From Streptomyces sp. DI166 (GTDB lineage Bacteria > Actinomycetota > Actinomycetes > Streptomycetales > Streptomycetaceae), in the NCBI RefSeq assembly GCF_900091315.1, contig NZ_FLSP01000004.1:105401-169400 (forward strand): a DNA stretch of 64,000 nt, given 5' to 3'. The position numbers were made by a program, and so were the translations under genes. Shown piece by piece: positions 35,640 through 45,007 of this stretch. The notes under the pieces are model-generated. The model worked only from the letters and a program-made list of their open reading frames with translations, ran no database searches and had not been told where the DNA came from. The first letter of the stretch is position 1. Each line of letters begins with the position of its first letter.

Positions 35640-35730
35640 AGATAGCGTCATTTCGACGAAAAGCCAGATGGTGACCCCGCCGCCCGGACCCCACCGGGCG
35701 GCGAGCCGCAGAACAGAAAGGGTGCGTGTC

Positions 35731-36915
35731 GTGACCACCGCCCAGACCCAGGAGCTCGACGTACAGCCGACGCCCCTCGCCCTGCTGCTCCTCGGCCGGG
35801 AGGCCGACCCGAAGAGCGAGCGGGGTGTGGAGTGCCCCGGTGACCTGCCCTCGCCGTCCGACCCGGACCTGGTGGAGCGGGCCCGCGCGGCCAAGGCGAA
35901 GCTCGGCGACAAGGTCTTCGTGCTCGGCCACCACTACCAGCGCGACGAGGTCATCCAGTTCGCGGACGTCACCGGCGACTCCTTCAAGCTGGCCCGGGAC
36001 GCGGCCGCCCGCCCGGAGGCCGAGTACATCGTCTTCTGCGGTGTGCACTTCATGGCCGAGTCGGCGGACATCCTGACCTCCGACGACCAGAAGGTCGTCC
36101 TGCCCGACCTCGCCGCCGGCTGCTCGATGGCCGACATGGCGACCGCCGAGCAGGTCGCCGAGTGCTGGGACGTGCTCACCGAGGCCGGCATAGCCGAGCA
36201 GGTCGTCCCGGTGTCGTACATGAACTCCTCGGCCGACATCAAGGCGTTCACCGGCAAGCACGGCGGCCTGATCTGTACGTCCTCCAACGCCAAGCGGGCT
36301 CTTGAGTGGGCCTTCGAGCAGGGCGAGAAGGTCCTCTTCCTGCCCGACCAGCACCTGGGCCGCAACACGGCCGTGCGGGACATGGGCATGTCCCTGGACG
36401 ACTGCGTGGTCTACAACCCGCACAAGCCGAACGGCGGTCTGACCGCCGAGGAGCTGCGCGCCGCGAAGATGATCCTGTGGCGCGGCCACTGCTCGGTGCA
36501 CGGCCGGTTCAACATGGACTCGGTCAACGACGTGCGCGAGCGCATCCCGGGCGTCAATGTGCTGGTGCACCCCGAGTGCAAGCACGAGGTCGTGGCCGCC
36601 GCCGACTACGTCGGCTCGACCGAGTACATCATCAAGACCCTGGAGGCGGCCCCGGCCGGCTCGAAGTGGGCCATCGGCACCGAGCTGAACCTGGTCCGCC
36701 GGCTGGCCAACCGGTTCGCGCCGGAGGGCAAGGAGATCGTCTTCCTGGACAAGACGGTCTGCTTCTGCTCGACCATGAACCGCATCGACCTCCCGCACCT
36801 GGTCTGGGCGCTGGAGTCGCTGGCCGAGGGCAAGCTCGTCAACCGCATCGAGGTCGACAAGGAGACCGAGGCGTTCGCGAAGCTGGCCCTGGAGCGGATG
36901 CTCGCCCTGCCGTAG
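35731..36915 (+). CDS. nadA: Quinolinate synthase
   Basis: A 394-residue [4Fe-4S] enzyme condensing iminoaspartate with dihydroxyacetone phosphate to quinolinate for NAD synthesis. It has three repeated alpha/beta domains; cluster Cys are likely in EYIVFCGVHFMAESA, VLVHPECKHEVV and KTVCFCSTMNRIDL. VFVLGHHYQRDEVIQFADVTGDS binds substrate. The GTG at 35731 has AAAGGG about 9 nt upstream; GTG 35722 is an alternative. nadB and nadC are not adjacent within the window. Converges on the kinase gene with 18 nt between stops. Confidence 0.95.
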   Translation: MTTAQTQELDVQPTPLALLLLGREADPKSERGVECPGDLPSPSDPDLVERARAAKAKLGDKVFVLGHHYQRDEVIQFADVTGDSFKLARDAAARPEAEYIVFCGVHFMAESADILTSDDQKVVLPDLAAGCSMADMATAEQVAECWDVLTEAGIAEQVVPVSYMNSSADIKAFTGKHGGLICTSSNAKRALEWAFEQGEKVLFLPDQHLGRNTAVRDMGMSLDDCVVYNPHKPNGGLTAEELRAAKMILWRGHCSVHGRFNMDSVNDVRERIPGVNVLVHPECKHEVVAAADYVGSTEYIIKTLEAAPAGSKWAIGTELNLVRRLANRFAPEGKEIVFLDKTVCFCSTMNRIDLPHLVWALESLAEGKLVNRIEVDKETEAFAKLALERMLALP

Positions 36916-36933
36916 CCCGCGAACCCCGCACGC

Positions 36934-39168
36934 TCACCCCGGCACGGGCTTCCGGTCGGGGTGGGCCGGGTCGAGGGAGAAGACGTCGCCGTCCGGGGTG
37001 TTGACCACCACGGCGCCCCGGTCGAGCAGCACCTCGGGCACCTGCCAGTTCGGGGTCACCCGCTCGGCGCGCGGCAGGGTCTCCCACAGCAGTTCGCCGT
37101 TCCCGGCGTCGAGGGCGGCGACCCGGCCGCTGACGCTGGCCATGTAGACCACCTGGTTGCGCGGGTCGTGGGTGACACCGCTGGGCTCCTCCAGGCTGGT
37201 CGGGGTCCGCCACAGCTTCTTCCCGGTCTTCGCCGACACGGCCGTGACCTGGCCGGAGGTGCCGGTGAACCACAACGTGCCGCCCGAGAGCGTGACGTTG
37301 CCCTCGAACCGTTCGGCCAGCTTCGTCGTCGTGGCCCGGCCGCTCTCCACATCCACCAGCCGGATCCGGGAGAACGGTCCCGTCTCCCCGGTCGCCGGTT
37401 CGCCCTCCTCGTCCTCGGCCGGGTCCAGGATGAGCAGCCGCCCGTCCAGCGTCCCGGCCGGGGTGCCCTCCGAGGGCACCGAGGCCCGCTGTTCCTCGCC
37501 GTCGTCCGGATCGAAGCGCACCAGCAGTGCCTGCTTGGCGGGCGCGTTTCCCGGACCGCAGGTCAGCAACGGCCCGCCGTCGATGTTCAGCAGCCCGCAG
37601 TACAGGCCCTTCGGCAGCGGCGCCGTCCAGTGCTTGGCGCCGGTGCGCGGCGAGCGCGCGGTGACGGTGCTCCCGTCGCCCTCCGGGACGACGACCAGGT
37701 CGTCCGCGAGGTACGCGCCGTCCGTCCAGCGGGTGTTGACCTCGCGGTGCCACAGCCGCTTGCCGGTACTGGTGTCCAGGGCGACGACCGTGGTCACGTA
37801 CTCGCCTCCGCTGGGCTCGGGGAAGTACCGCTGCTGGACCAGCAGCGCGTCGTCCGCCGCCCCCAGAACCGTGTACTCGTAACTCCCCTCGCCGGTGCCG
37901 GGCGGTGCCACCCCGGCACGCCAGTCGACCCGCCCGGTGAGCCCGTCGACGCGCATCGGGAGCACTCCGGCGCCCGCGCAGTAGACGGCGCCGCGGTGCA
38001 CGCTGCACTGCGGGGCGTCGGACTGGTAGTCGGCGACCGTCCGCCCCTTGCGCACCCCGCGCCCGGCGTCGGCGTGCACCGTCGTCTGCCAGGGACGCCA
38101 GCCGTCCGGCAGGACCGCCCAGCGGGAGGGGGCGGCCGCCTCCTCGCTCACCGTGCCGCCCTCGCCCCCGACCTCCGCCCAGCCCGGGACGGTCAGCAGA
38201 TACACCGTCAGCGCCAGGGCCACCGCACCGGTCGCGGCCAGCACCGGCCGCAGTCGACGGCGTCGGCGGGCCGGAGCGGTGAACGGCGGGGCGTCGGTGT
38301 CGGACTCGTGCGGCAGGGCGCCGCCGGGGGCCACGGTCGGCAGGTCGTCGGCCGGGTCCTCCTCGGGCAGCAGCCGGGCGAACTCCTGGGCGAGGCGGTC
38401 CAGTCCGGGCCGCTTCGCGGGGTCCTTGGCGAGGCAGCTCTCCAACACCTCGCGCAGCGGCTGCCGTACGCCGTCCAGGACCGGCTCGTCGTGCACCACC
38501 CGGTACGCCGTCAGATAGGGGCTGTCCGCGTCGAAGGGGCCCCGGCCGGTCAGGGTGTACGTCAGCAGCGCGCCGAGGGAGAAGACATCGGAGGGCGGGC
38601 CCACCGAGCGGGCGTCCGTGAGCTGTTCCGGGGACATGAACGGCGGGGTGCCGATCATCTGGCCGGTCTCGGTGAGCGGGAGGTTCTCCGCGGCCCGGGA
38701 GATACCGAAGTCGATGACCCGGGGGCCGTCGTCGGCGAGCAGGACATTGGCCGGTTTCAGGTCCCGGTGGACCACCCCGGCCCGGTGGATGTCGCGCAGC
38801 GCCTCCACCAGCCCCAGCGCCAGCCGCCGCAGCCGCTCCTCGGGCAGCGGGCCCAGCTCACGGATGCGCGAGGCCAGGGAGCGGCCGGGCACGTACTGCG
38901 TGGCCATCCACGGGCGGTCCGCCTCCGGATCGGCGTCCACCACGGGCGCGGTGAAGGCGCCGCTGACCTTGCGGACGGCCTCGATCTCCTGCCGGAACCG
39001 GGTGCGGAAGACGGCGTCCGCCGCGTACTGGGCGTGCACCACCTTGACCGCGACATCACGCCCGGAGCGGGCCCTGCCCCGGTAGACGACGCCCATGCCG
39101 CCGGCGCCCAGCCGGTCGACGAGCCGGTACCCGCCGAGCGACTTCGGATCGTCCTTGTGCAGCGGCAC
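36934..39168 (-). CDS. Transmembrane Ser/Thr protein kinase with PQQ-like beta-propeller sensor
   Basis: A 744-residue receptor-type kinase. The cytoplasmic Hanks domain (about 13-270) has GAGGMGVVYRG, Lys42, HRDLKPANV with catalytic Asp136 and DFGIS (153-157). GTPPFMSPEQL follows. A helix at about 310-328 (LAATGAVALALTVYLLTV) crosses the membrane. The outer part (about 365-744) has repeated strands such as LDTSTGKRLWHREVN and LDAGNGELLWETLP, typical of PQQ/WD-like propeller repeats that sense ligands. Single gene; ligand and targets unknown. Confidence 0.92.
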   Translation of the reverse strand: MPLHKDDPKSLGGYRLVDRLGAGGMGVVYRGRARSGRDVAVKVVHAQYAADAVFRTRFRQEIEAVRKVSGAFTAPVVDADPEADRPWMATQYVPGRSLASRIRELGPLPEERLRRLALGLVEALRDIHRAGVVHRDLKPANVLLADDGPRVIDFGISRAAENLPLTETGQMIGTPPFMSPEQLTDARSVGPPSDVFSLGALLTYTLTGRGPFDADSPYLTAYRVVHDEPVLDGVRQPLREVLESCLAKDPAKRPGLDRLAQEFARLLPEEDPADDLPTVAPGGALPHESDTDAPPFTAPARRRRRLRPVLAATGAVALALTVYLLTVPGWAEVGGEGGTVSEEAAAPSRWAVLPDGWRPWQTTVHADAGRGVRKGRTVADYQSDAPQCSVHRGAVYCAGAGVLPMRVDGLTGRVDWRAGVAPPGTGEGSYEYTVLGAADDALLVQQRYFPEPSGGEYVTTVVALDTSTGKRLWHREVNTRWTDGAYLADDLVVVPEGDGSTVTARSPRTGAKHWTAPLPKGLYCGLLNIDGGPLLTCGPGNAPAKQALLVRFDPDDGEEQRASVPSEGTPAGTLDGRLLILDPAEDEEGEPATGETGPFSRIRLVDVESGRATTTKLAERFEGNVTLSGGTLWFTGTSGQVTAVSAKTGKKLWRTPTSLEEPSGVTHDPRNQVVYMASVSGRVAALDAGNGELLWETLPRAERVTPNWQVPEVLLDRGAVVVNTPDGDVFSLDPAHPDRKPVPG

Positions 39169-39212
39169 TCCCCGATCCCTCTCCCCCGTGTGTCGATTGG
39201 GACCACAGAATA

Positions 39213-39250
39213 CGGCCGGGCCCCGTACCTGCGTGTACGGGACCCGGCCG
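39213..39250 (-). terminator. Terminator after the RND exporter gene
   Basis: CGGCCGGG/CCCGGCCG and CCCGTAC/GTACGGG are stacked with one C-A mismatch around loop CTGCGT, 13 nt beyond the stop at 39263. No T-run. Confidence 0.75.
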
Positions 39251-39262
39251 TGCGGTGACGCG

Positions 39263-42200
39263 TCAGACGCCCGCGGGTTCCGGCTCCTCGGAGGTGGCCG
39301 GGGCGGGCACGCCCGCCTTCTTCAGCCGCTTCGCCGCGCGCTTCTTCGCCCGGCGCTCCTTGCGCAGCTCCAGCATGGCGTAGAGCGTCGGGACGAGGAG
39401 CAGGGTGAGCAGCGTCGAGGTGATCAGACCGCCGATCACCACCACCGCCAGCGGCTGGGCGATGAAGCCGCCCTCGCCGGTGACGCCGAGCGCCATCGGG
39501 AGCAGGGCGAAAATCGTCGCCAGGGCGGTCATCAGGATCGGGCGCAGCCGGTGGCGGCCGCCCTCGATCACGGCCTCGACCACGCCGTAACCCTGCCCGC
39601 GGTACTGGTTGATCAGGTCGATCAGCACGATCGCGTTGGTCACCACGATGCCGATCAGCATCAGCATGCCGATCATCGCGGGGACGCCCATCGGGGTGCC
39701 GGTGAGGACCAGCAGGCCGATCGCGCCGGTGGCCGCGAACGGGATGGAGACCAGCAGGATCAGCGGCTGGGCCAGCGACCGGAAGGTCGCCACCAGCAGC
39801 ATGAAGACGATCGCGATGGCCGCCAGCATGGCCAGGCCCAGGTTGGCGAACGCCTCGTCCTGGTCCTCGGAGACCCCGCCGATCGCTGCCGTCGCGCCCT
39901 CGGGCAGGTCCAGGCCGTTGATCGTCGACTGCAGGTCGGCGCTGACCGCGCCGGTGTTGTCGCCGGTCGGCTTGGCCGTGATGGTCGCGGCGCGCTGCCC
40001 GTCGATCCGGGTCATCGACACCGGTCCGTCGACCAGCTTCACGGTGGCCACGTCGGACAGCTTCACCGGGCCGAGGCGCAGGGCCTTCAGTTCGGCGAGC
40101 GTCTCGGCGGGCTTGGCCGAGCGGATGACGATGTCGCGCTCGGCGTCGTCCAGGGTGGCCCGCGCGGCGGTGGTGCCGCGGACGGCCTGGGCGACGGCCG
40201 CGCCGAGGGTGGCGTCGTCGAAACCGGCGGCCGCGGCCCTGTCGTTGGCCTTGACCGAGATGCGCGGCACGCTCTGGGAGAGGTCGCTGGTGACGTCGGT
40301 GACGTCGTCCAGTCCGGCCACGGCCTCGCGGACGTCCTCCGCGGCCTCGCGCAGGACATCGGCGTCGGCGGCCTTGACGACCACGCTGAGGTCCTGGTTG
40401 CCGAAGCCGTCACCGGCGGCGATGGTCGTGGTGCCGATCCCGTCGAGCTTCTTCAGCCCGGACTCGATGCGGTCGATGACGTCGTCGGAGGAGGCGGAGT
40501 CCTCCAGCATCACCGAGTAGGACGCCTGGTTGGTGTCCGTGCCGCCGCCGAAGGCCGCCATGAAGCCGGACGAGCCGATGGTGACCTGGTAGTCCTTGAC
40601 ACCCTCGGTCCGGCCGAGGAGCCGCTCGACCTTCTTCGCCTGCGCGTCGGTCGCCGCCAGGCTGGTGCCGGGCTTGAGCTCCTGCTTGACGGTGAGGACC
40701 TCCTGCTCGCCCTGGTCGAAGAAGTTCGTCTTCAGCAGCGGCGCCATGCCGAAGGTGCCGAGCAGGACGACGACCGCGAGGGCCACGCTGGTCAGCCGGC
40801 GCCGGGTGGCGAACCGCAGGACCGGCACGTACAGGCGCTGAAGGCGGCTCCTGGCCTCCTTCTCCTCCGCGGCGCGGCGGGCCTCCTCGGCGTCCTCGGG
40901 GGTGCCCTTCGGGGCGCGCAGGAACCAGTACGAGAGCACCGGCACGACCGTCAGCGACACCAGCAGGGAGGCCAGCAGCGCGGCGGTGACGGTGAGGCTG
41001 AACGAGCCGAACAGCTCGCCCACCATGCCGCCGACCAGGCCGATGGGCAGGAAGACGGCGACCGTGGTGAGCGTCGAGGACGTCACCGCGCCCGCCACCT
41101 CGCGGACCGCCTTGAGGATGGCCTGCTCGCGCTCCTCGCCGTAGCCGAGGTGGCGCTTGATGTTCTCCAGGACCACGATCGAGTCGTCCACGACCCGGCC
41201 GATGGCGATGGTCAGGGCGCCCAGCGTGAGCATGTTCAGGGACAGGTCCCGGGTCCACAGCACGATCAGCGCGAGGACCACGGACAGCGGGATGGACACC
41301 GCCGTCACCAGCGTGGAGCGGACGGACGCCAGGAAGACCAGGATGACCAGGACCGCGAAGAGCAGACCGAGCGCGCCCTCGGTGGTCAGGCCGTCGATGG
41401 CCTTGGCCACCGCCGGGCCCTGGTCGGCGACGACGGTCACCTCGGCACCGGCGCCGAGGTCGGCGCGCAGCTGCGGCAGCTTGTCCTCGACGGCGTCGGA
41501 GATGGCGACCGCGCTGCCGTCGCGGTCCATGGTGACCATGACCGCGAGGCTCGGCTCGCCGTTGGTGCGGGTCAGCGAGTCGGCCGGGGCCTCCTCCTGC
41601 TTCACGTCCGCGACATCGGCGAGCCGGACCGGCTTCTTCTCGCCCTTGATCCGCAGGTTCTCGATCTGCTCCAGCGAGGTGAAGCCGCCGCCGACCTGGA
41701 CGGTGCGGTTGGCGCCCGCCTCGTCGAAGGAGCCGGCCGGCACGGTCGCGCCGCCCGCCTGGAGGGCCTGGGCGAGGGACTGCGCGGTCAGCCCGGCCGC
41801 AGCCAGCTTCGGCTCGTCGGGCGTGACGGTGACCTGGAGGTCGCGCACCCCGTCGACGGTGACCTGACCGACGCCGTCGATCTCCTTCAGCGCCGGGACG
41901 ACCGTGGTGTCGAGCTGGTCGGCCAGCGCCTGCTGGTCCTTGTCGGCGGTGACGGCGAGCACCACGGTGGGCATGTCGTCCGTGGACCCGGCGATGACCT
42001 GCGGGTCGACGGAGTCCGGGAGCTGCGCGCGGGCCCGGTTGACGGCCTGCTGGACGTCGGCGACGAGCTGCTGGGTGTTGTTGCCGTAGTCGAAGGACGC
42101 CATGATCACGGCGTTGCCCTCGCTGGCGGTGGAGGTGACACCGGTGATGCCGTCGACGCCTTCGAGGCTGTCCTCGATGGGCTCGACGACCTGCTTCTCC

Positions 42201-42379
42201 ACCACGTCCGGCGAGGCGCCCTGGTAGGGGGCGAGCACCGAGACCATGGGCAGTTCGATGGACGGCAGCAACTGCTGCTTGAGCTGGGGTATCGCGATCG
42301 CTCCGAAGGCGAGCGCGATGATCGACACGAGCCCGATCAGGGCTCGTTGCGCGAGGCTGAATCTGGACAGCCAGGACAT
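39263..42379 (-). CDS. RND-superfamily efflux permease (AcrB/HAE1 type)
   Basis: A 1038-residue, 12-helix exporter with two large extracytoplasmic loops (about 35-330 and 560-860). Typical pieces are FGAIAIPQLKQQLLPSIELPMVSV, SIPLSVVLALIVLWTRDLSLNMLTLGAL with the GRVVDDSIVVLENI proton-relay helix, and a second half with VTNAIVLIDLINQYRGQG and GGRHRLRPILMTALATI. Such pumps usually need an outer-membrane partner; none is expected in this Gram-positive, so it acts alone, exporting drugs, lipids or pigments. ATG 42379 is chosen; codons upstream fall in an inverted repeat. The two-component pair upstream may control it. Confidence 0.92.
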   Translation of the reverse strand: MSWLSRFSLAQRALIGLVSIIALAFGAIAIPQLKQQLLPSIELPMVSVLAPYQGASPDVVEKQVVEPIEDSLEGVDGITGVTSTASEGNAVIMASFDYGNNTQQLVADVQQAVNRARAQLPDSVDPQVIAGSTDDMPTVVLAVTADKDQQALADQLDTTVVPALKEIDGVGQVTVDGVRDLQVTVTPDEPKLAAAGLTAQSLAQALQAGGATVPAGSFDEAGANRTVQVGGGFTSLEQIENLRIKGEKKPVRLADVADVKQEEAPADSLTRTNGEPSLAVMVTMDRDGSAVAISDAVEDKLPQLRADLGAGAEVTVVADQGPAVAKAIDGLTTEGALGLLFAVLVILVFLASVRSTLVTAVSIPLSVVLALIVLWTRDLSLNMLTLGALTIAIGRVVDDSIVVLENIKRHLGYGEEREQAILKAVREVAGAVTSSTLTTVAVFLPIGLVGGMVGELFGSFSLTVTAALLASLLVSLTVVPVLSYWFLRAPKGTPEDAEEARRAAEEKEARSRLQRLYVPVLRFATRRRLTSVALAVVVLLGTFGMAPLLKTNFFDQGEQEVLTVKQELKPGTSLAATDAQAKKVERLLGRTEGVKDYQVTIGSSGFMAAFGGGTDTNQASYSVMLEDSASSDDVIDRIESGLKKLDGIGTTTIAAGDGFGNQDLSVVVKAADADVLREAAEDVREAVAGLDDVTDVTSDLSQSVPRISVKANDRAAAAGFDDATLGAAVAQAVRGTTAARATLDDAERDIVIRSAKPAETLAELKALRLGPVKLSDVATVKLVDGPVSMTRIDGQRAATITAKPTGDNTGAVSADLQSTINGLDLPEGATAAIGGVSEDQDEAFANLGLAMLAAIAIVFMLLVATFRSLAQPLILLVSIPFAATGAIGLLVLTGTPMGVPAMIGMLMLIGIVVTNAIVLIDLINQYRGQGYGVVEAVIEGGRHRLRPILMTALATIFALLPMALGVTGEGGFIAQPLAVVVIGGLITSTLLTLLLVPTLYAMLELRKERRAKKRAAKRLKKAGVPAPATSEEPEPAGV

Positions 42380-42380
42380 G

Positions 42381-42431
42381 GGATCAGGGTCTCTCTTCTG
42401 TTGAGACGAGCGGCGCCTTAAACCCTGATCC
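42381..42431. promoter_or_regulatory. Inverted repeat directly upstream of the RND gene
   Basis: GGATCAGGGT (42381-42390) and ACCCTGATCC (42422-42431) are perfect complements 31 bp apart. A third related copy, ACCCCTGATTC, follows in direct orientation at 42439-42449. The array touches the RND start codon and ends 63 bp before the stop of the response-regulator gene. It is a good candidate binding site for that regulator, or a 5' hairpin. Confidence 0.5.
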
Positions 42432-42512
42432 ATCCGGAACCCCTGATTCGTAGGCCCGAGGTCCCGTTTCCTTATCCCGCGCCTACTCCACTCGCAGTAC
42501 GCCCGGCCGCCC

Positions 42513-43196
42513 TCACTCCACCCTTGGACGGACCAGCCCGGACTCGTAGGCGATCACCACGAGCTGCGCCCTGTCCCGTGCGCCCAGTTTGGCCATGGCC
42601 CGGTTGACGTGCGTCTTCACGGTGAGCGGGCTGACTTCCAGGCGCTCGGCGATCTCGTCGTTGGAGTGGCCGGCCGCGACCTGCACCAGCACCTCCCGCT
42701 CCCGCACGGTCAGCGCGGCCAGCCGCTCGGAGCGGACCGGGCCGGCGTCCTCGTCGCCCGTGTCGCCCTGGGCGAGGAAGCGGGCGATCAGGCCCTTGGT
42801 GGCGGCCGGGGAGAGCAGTGCCTCGCCGCCCGCGGCGACCCGGATGGCGTTGAGGAGTTCGTCGGGCTCGGAGCCCTTGCCGAGGAAGCCGGAGGCCCCG
42901 GCGCGCAGCGACTGCACGACGTAGTCGTCGACCTCGAAGGTGGTCAGGATGACCACGCGGACCTGGGCGAGGGACGGGTCGGCGCTGATCAGACGGGTGG
43001 CGGCGAGGCCGTCGGTGCCGGGCATCCGGATGTCCATCAGGACCACGTCGGCGCGCTGCTCCTTGGCCAGTTGCACCGCCTCGGCGCCGTCGGAGGCCTC
43101 GCCGACGACCTCCATGTCGGGCTCGGAGTCGACCAGGACGCGGAAGGCGCTGCGCAGCAGTGCCTGGTCGTCGGCGAGCAGGACGCGGATGGTCAT
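42513..43196 (-). CDS. NarL/FixJ-family response regulator
   Basis: A 227-residue response regulator. The receiver (about 1-120) has acidic pocket LLADDQALLR, phospho-Asp in VVLMDIRMPGTDG (about 54) and Lys in GFLGKGSEPDEL. The C-terminal LuxR-type helix-turn-helix is LTVREREVLVQVAAGHSNDEIAERLEVSPLTVKTHVNR. It is paired with the upstream kinase (4-nt overlap) and followed by an RND exporter 134 bp away, suggesting control of efflux. Confidence 0.95.
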   Translation of the reverse strand: MTIRVLLADDQALLRSAFRVLVDSEPDMEVVGEASDGAEAVQLAKEQRADVVLMDIRMPGTDGLAATRLISADPSLAQVRVVILTTFEVDDYVVQSLRAGASGFLGKGSEPDELLNAIRVAAGGEALLSPAATKGLIARFLAQGDTGDEDAGPVRSERLAALTVREREVLVQVAAGHSNDEIAERLEVSPLTVKTHVNRAMAKLGARDRAQLVVIAYESGLVRPRVE

Positions 43197-44422
43197 ACGG
43201 TCTCCCCCGGCTCTCCCGTGGCGGTACGGGTCCTGACGGGCAGGATCGCATGGACGCGGAAGCCGCCGCCGTAGCGGGGACCCGTGGTGAGGGTGCCGCG
43301 CAGGGCGGTGACGCGTTCGCGCATGCCGAGCAGTCCGTGGCCGCCGCCGGAGTTCGGGGCCGTGTCGTCGGGGGTGCCGTTGTCGAGGACGGTGATCTCC
43401 ATATGGGGTCCCACCCGGACGACGCTGACCTCGGCCTTCGCCGAGTTGCCGGCGTGCTTCTGGACGTTGGTGAGGGCTTCCTGGATGACCCGGTACGCGG
43501 CGAGGTCGACGGCGGCGGGGAGGGTGGTGCCCTGGTCGGCGCGGGCCACCTCGACCTGGAGACCGGCGCTGCGGAAGGTGCCGACCAGTTCGTCGAGGAG
43601 GTCCAGGCCGGGCGCGGGTTCGGTGGGGGCCTCCGGGTCGCCGGACTGGCGCAGCAGGCCGACGGTGGCGCGCAGTTCGTTCAGCGCGGAGCGGCTGGCC
43701 TCGCGGACGTGGGAGAGGGCCTCCTTGGCCTGGTCGGGGCGCTTGTCCATGACGTGGGCGGCGACTCCGGCCTGCACATTGACCAGGGCGATGTGGTGGG
43801 CGACCACGTCGTGCAGGTCGCGGGCGATGCGCAGGCGTTCCTCGGCGACCCGGCGGCGGGCCTCCTCCTCACGGGTGCGCTCGGCGCGTTCGGCGCGCTC
43901 CTTGATGGCGTCGACGAAGGCGCGGCGGCTGCGGATGGCGTCGCCGGCGGTGGCGGCCATGCCGGTCCAGGCGAAGATCGCGAGGTTCTCCTGGGCGTAC
44001 CAGGGCAGGGGGCCCGCGAGCATGGCGGCGCCGGTGAGCACGGTCATGGTGAGCAGGCCGATGCGCCAGGTGGTGGGGCGGTCGGTGGTGGAGGCGACGG
44101 TGTAGAGCGCGATGACCGCGGACATGGCGACGGGGGCGCGGGGGTCGTCGCCGGTGACGCTCTCGATGACGGAGAGGGTGCCGGTGACGGCGAGGACGGT
44201 TCTGGGGGCGCGGCGGCGGAAGACGAGGGCGGTGGCGCCGAGGGTGATGAGGGTGAGGCTGGCGAGGTCGGGGGTGCGCAGGGTCCAGGTGACGCCGTCC
44301 TGGCTGTGCGGGTCCACGAACGAGCCGGCGACCATGCAGGCGAGGACGGCGGCGGCGAGGGCCGCGTCCAGGGCCATGGGATGCGCCTTGAGATGGGCTC
44401 GGGCGCGGTCGAGGGTGTTCAC
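43193..44422 (-). CDS. DesK-type sensor histidine kinase
   Basis: A 409-residue membrane kinase with about five N-terminal helices (25-165), a HisKA_3 dimerisation segment with phospho-acceptor His in ERLRIARDLHDVVAHHIALVNVQ, and an HATPase domain with N-box VIQEALTNVQKHAG and GGGHGLLGMRERV. It has no large extracytoplasmic loop, so it probably senses a membrane or intramembrane signal. Its stop overlaps the regulator start (ATGA), so the pair is co-translated. Start ATG/GTG at 44422 gives MNTLDRARAHLKAHPMALDAALAA. Confidence 0.94.
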   Translation of the reverse strand: MNTLDRARAHLKAHPMALDAALAAAVLACMVAGSFVDPHSQDGVTWTLRTPDLASLTLITLGATALVFRRRAPRTVLAVTGTLSVIESVTGDDPRAPVAMSAVIALYTVASTTDRPTTWRIGLLTMTVLTGAAMLAGPLPWYAQENLAIFAWTGMAATAGDAIRSRRAFVDAIKERAERAERTREEEARRRVAEERLRIARDLHDVVAHHIALVNVQAGVAAHVMDKRPDQAKEALSHVREASRSALNELRATVGLLRQSGDPEAPTEPAPGLDLLDELVGTFRSAGLQVEVARADQGTTLPAAVDLAAYRVIQEALTNVQKHAGNSAKAEVSVVRVGPHMEITVLDNGTPDDTAPNSGGGHGLLGMRERVTALRGTLTTGPRYGGGFRVHAILPVRTRTATGEPGETV

Positions 44423-44504
44423 GGCTGTTTACGGTAGCCGGGGTGGGGGTCGGTGCGAATGGTGCCCGGCGCCGGGGGCTGGGGTGGGGGTGGGTCGCGC
44501 AGCC

Positions 44505-44700
44505 CGGCGCGTGCGGGGTGCCGCTGCGGGGCGGGTTTCGCTTGCCCGCGCTTGCGGGGTGCCTCCCCCAGAGGGGGGACCCCCAGCCCACCCGTGCCGC
44601 CTGGGGGTCCCCCCTCTGGGGGAGGCACGACTGCCCGCAGCTACGCGGATATGGCGGTACCGGCTGCCCGCAGCTACGGCGATCGCGCGGCACCGGCTGC
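44505..44700. repeat. GC-rich palindromic intergenic repeat, copy A
   Basis: Two 28-bp perfectly complementary arms (44559-44586 and 44601-44628) enclose a 14-nt loop, a very stable hairpin. The arms contain a 24-bp core identical at 52307-52330 and 54241-54264. To the right, CTGCCCGCAGCTACG recurs twice at 33-bp spacing (44630 and 44663). It fills the gap between the kinase start and the pspAA stop and could terminate the pspA operon. The gap 44423-44705 holds no gene. Confidence 0.85.
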
Positions 44701-44705
44701 TCGGC

Positions 44706-44984
44706 TCACCCCGGGATCAGGCCGTCGTCGCTCAGGAGTTCCTGGACCTCTTCCAGGGTGGCGTCCGGGGACGGGAGGATGAGGTCCGAGGGTTCCAGGG
44801 CGTCGTCGGGGAGGGGGTCGCCCAGCTCGCGGACCTTGGTGAGGAGGGCCTGGAGAGTACGGCGGAAGCCGGGGCCGTCGCCGTTCTCCATCTCGGCCAG
44901 AAGCTCGTCGTCCAGCTTGTTGAGCTCGGTGAGGTGGCTGTCGGCCAGCCTCACCTGTCCCTCCCCCATGATCCGTACGATCAT
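44706..44984 (-). CDS. pspAA: PspA-associated protein PspAA
   Basis: A 92-residue protein matching the PspAA family found beside PspA in actinobacteria and other phyla: MIVRIMGEGQVRLADSHLTELNKLDDELLAEME, then acidic PDDALEPSDLILPSPDATLEEVQELL. It has no membrane segment. It follows pspA by 23 nt in the same direction and is thought to work with PspA in envelope stress (family context). An intergenic hairpin lies directly downstream. Confidence 0.88.
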   Translation of the reverse strand: MIVRIMGEGQVRLADSHLTELNKLDDELLAEMENGDGPGFRRTLQALLTKVRELGDPLPDDALEPSDLILPSPDATLEEVQELLSDDGLIPG

Positions 44985-45007
44985 GTCGCCCTCCTAGGCG
45001 TGGGCCC

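Noticed and set aside
39095..42421. Very long plus-strand open frame (over 1100 codons) opposite the RND exporter
   Set aside because: It is the mirror of a GC-rich gene: low-complexity Gly/Arg/Asp composition and no ribosome site, while the minus strand encodes a full RND permease.
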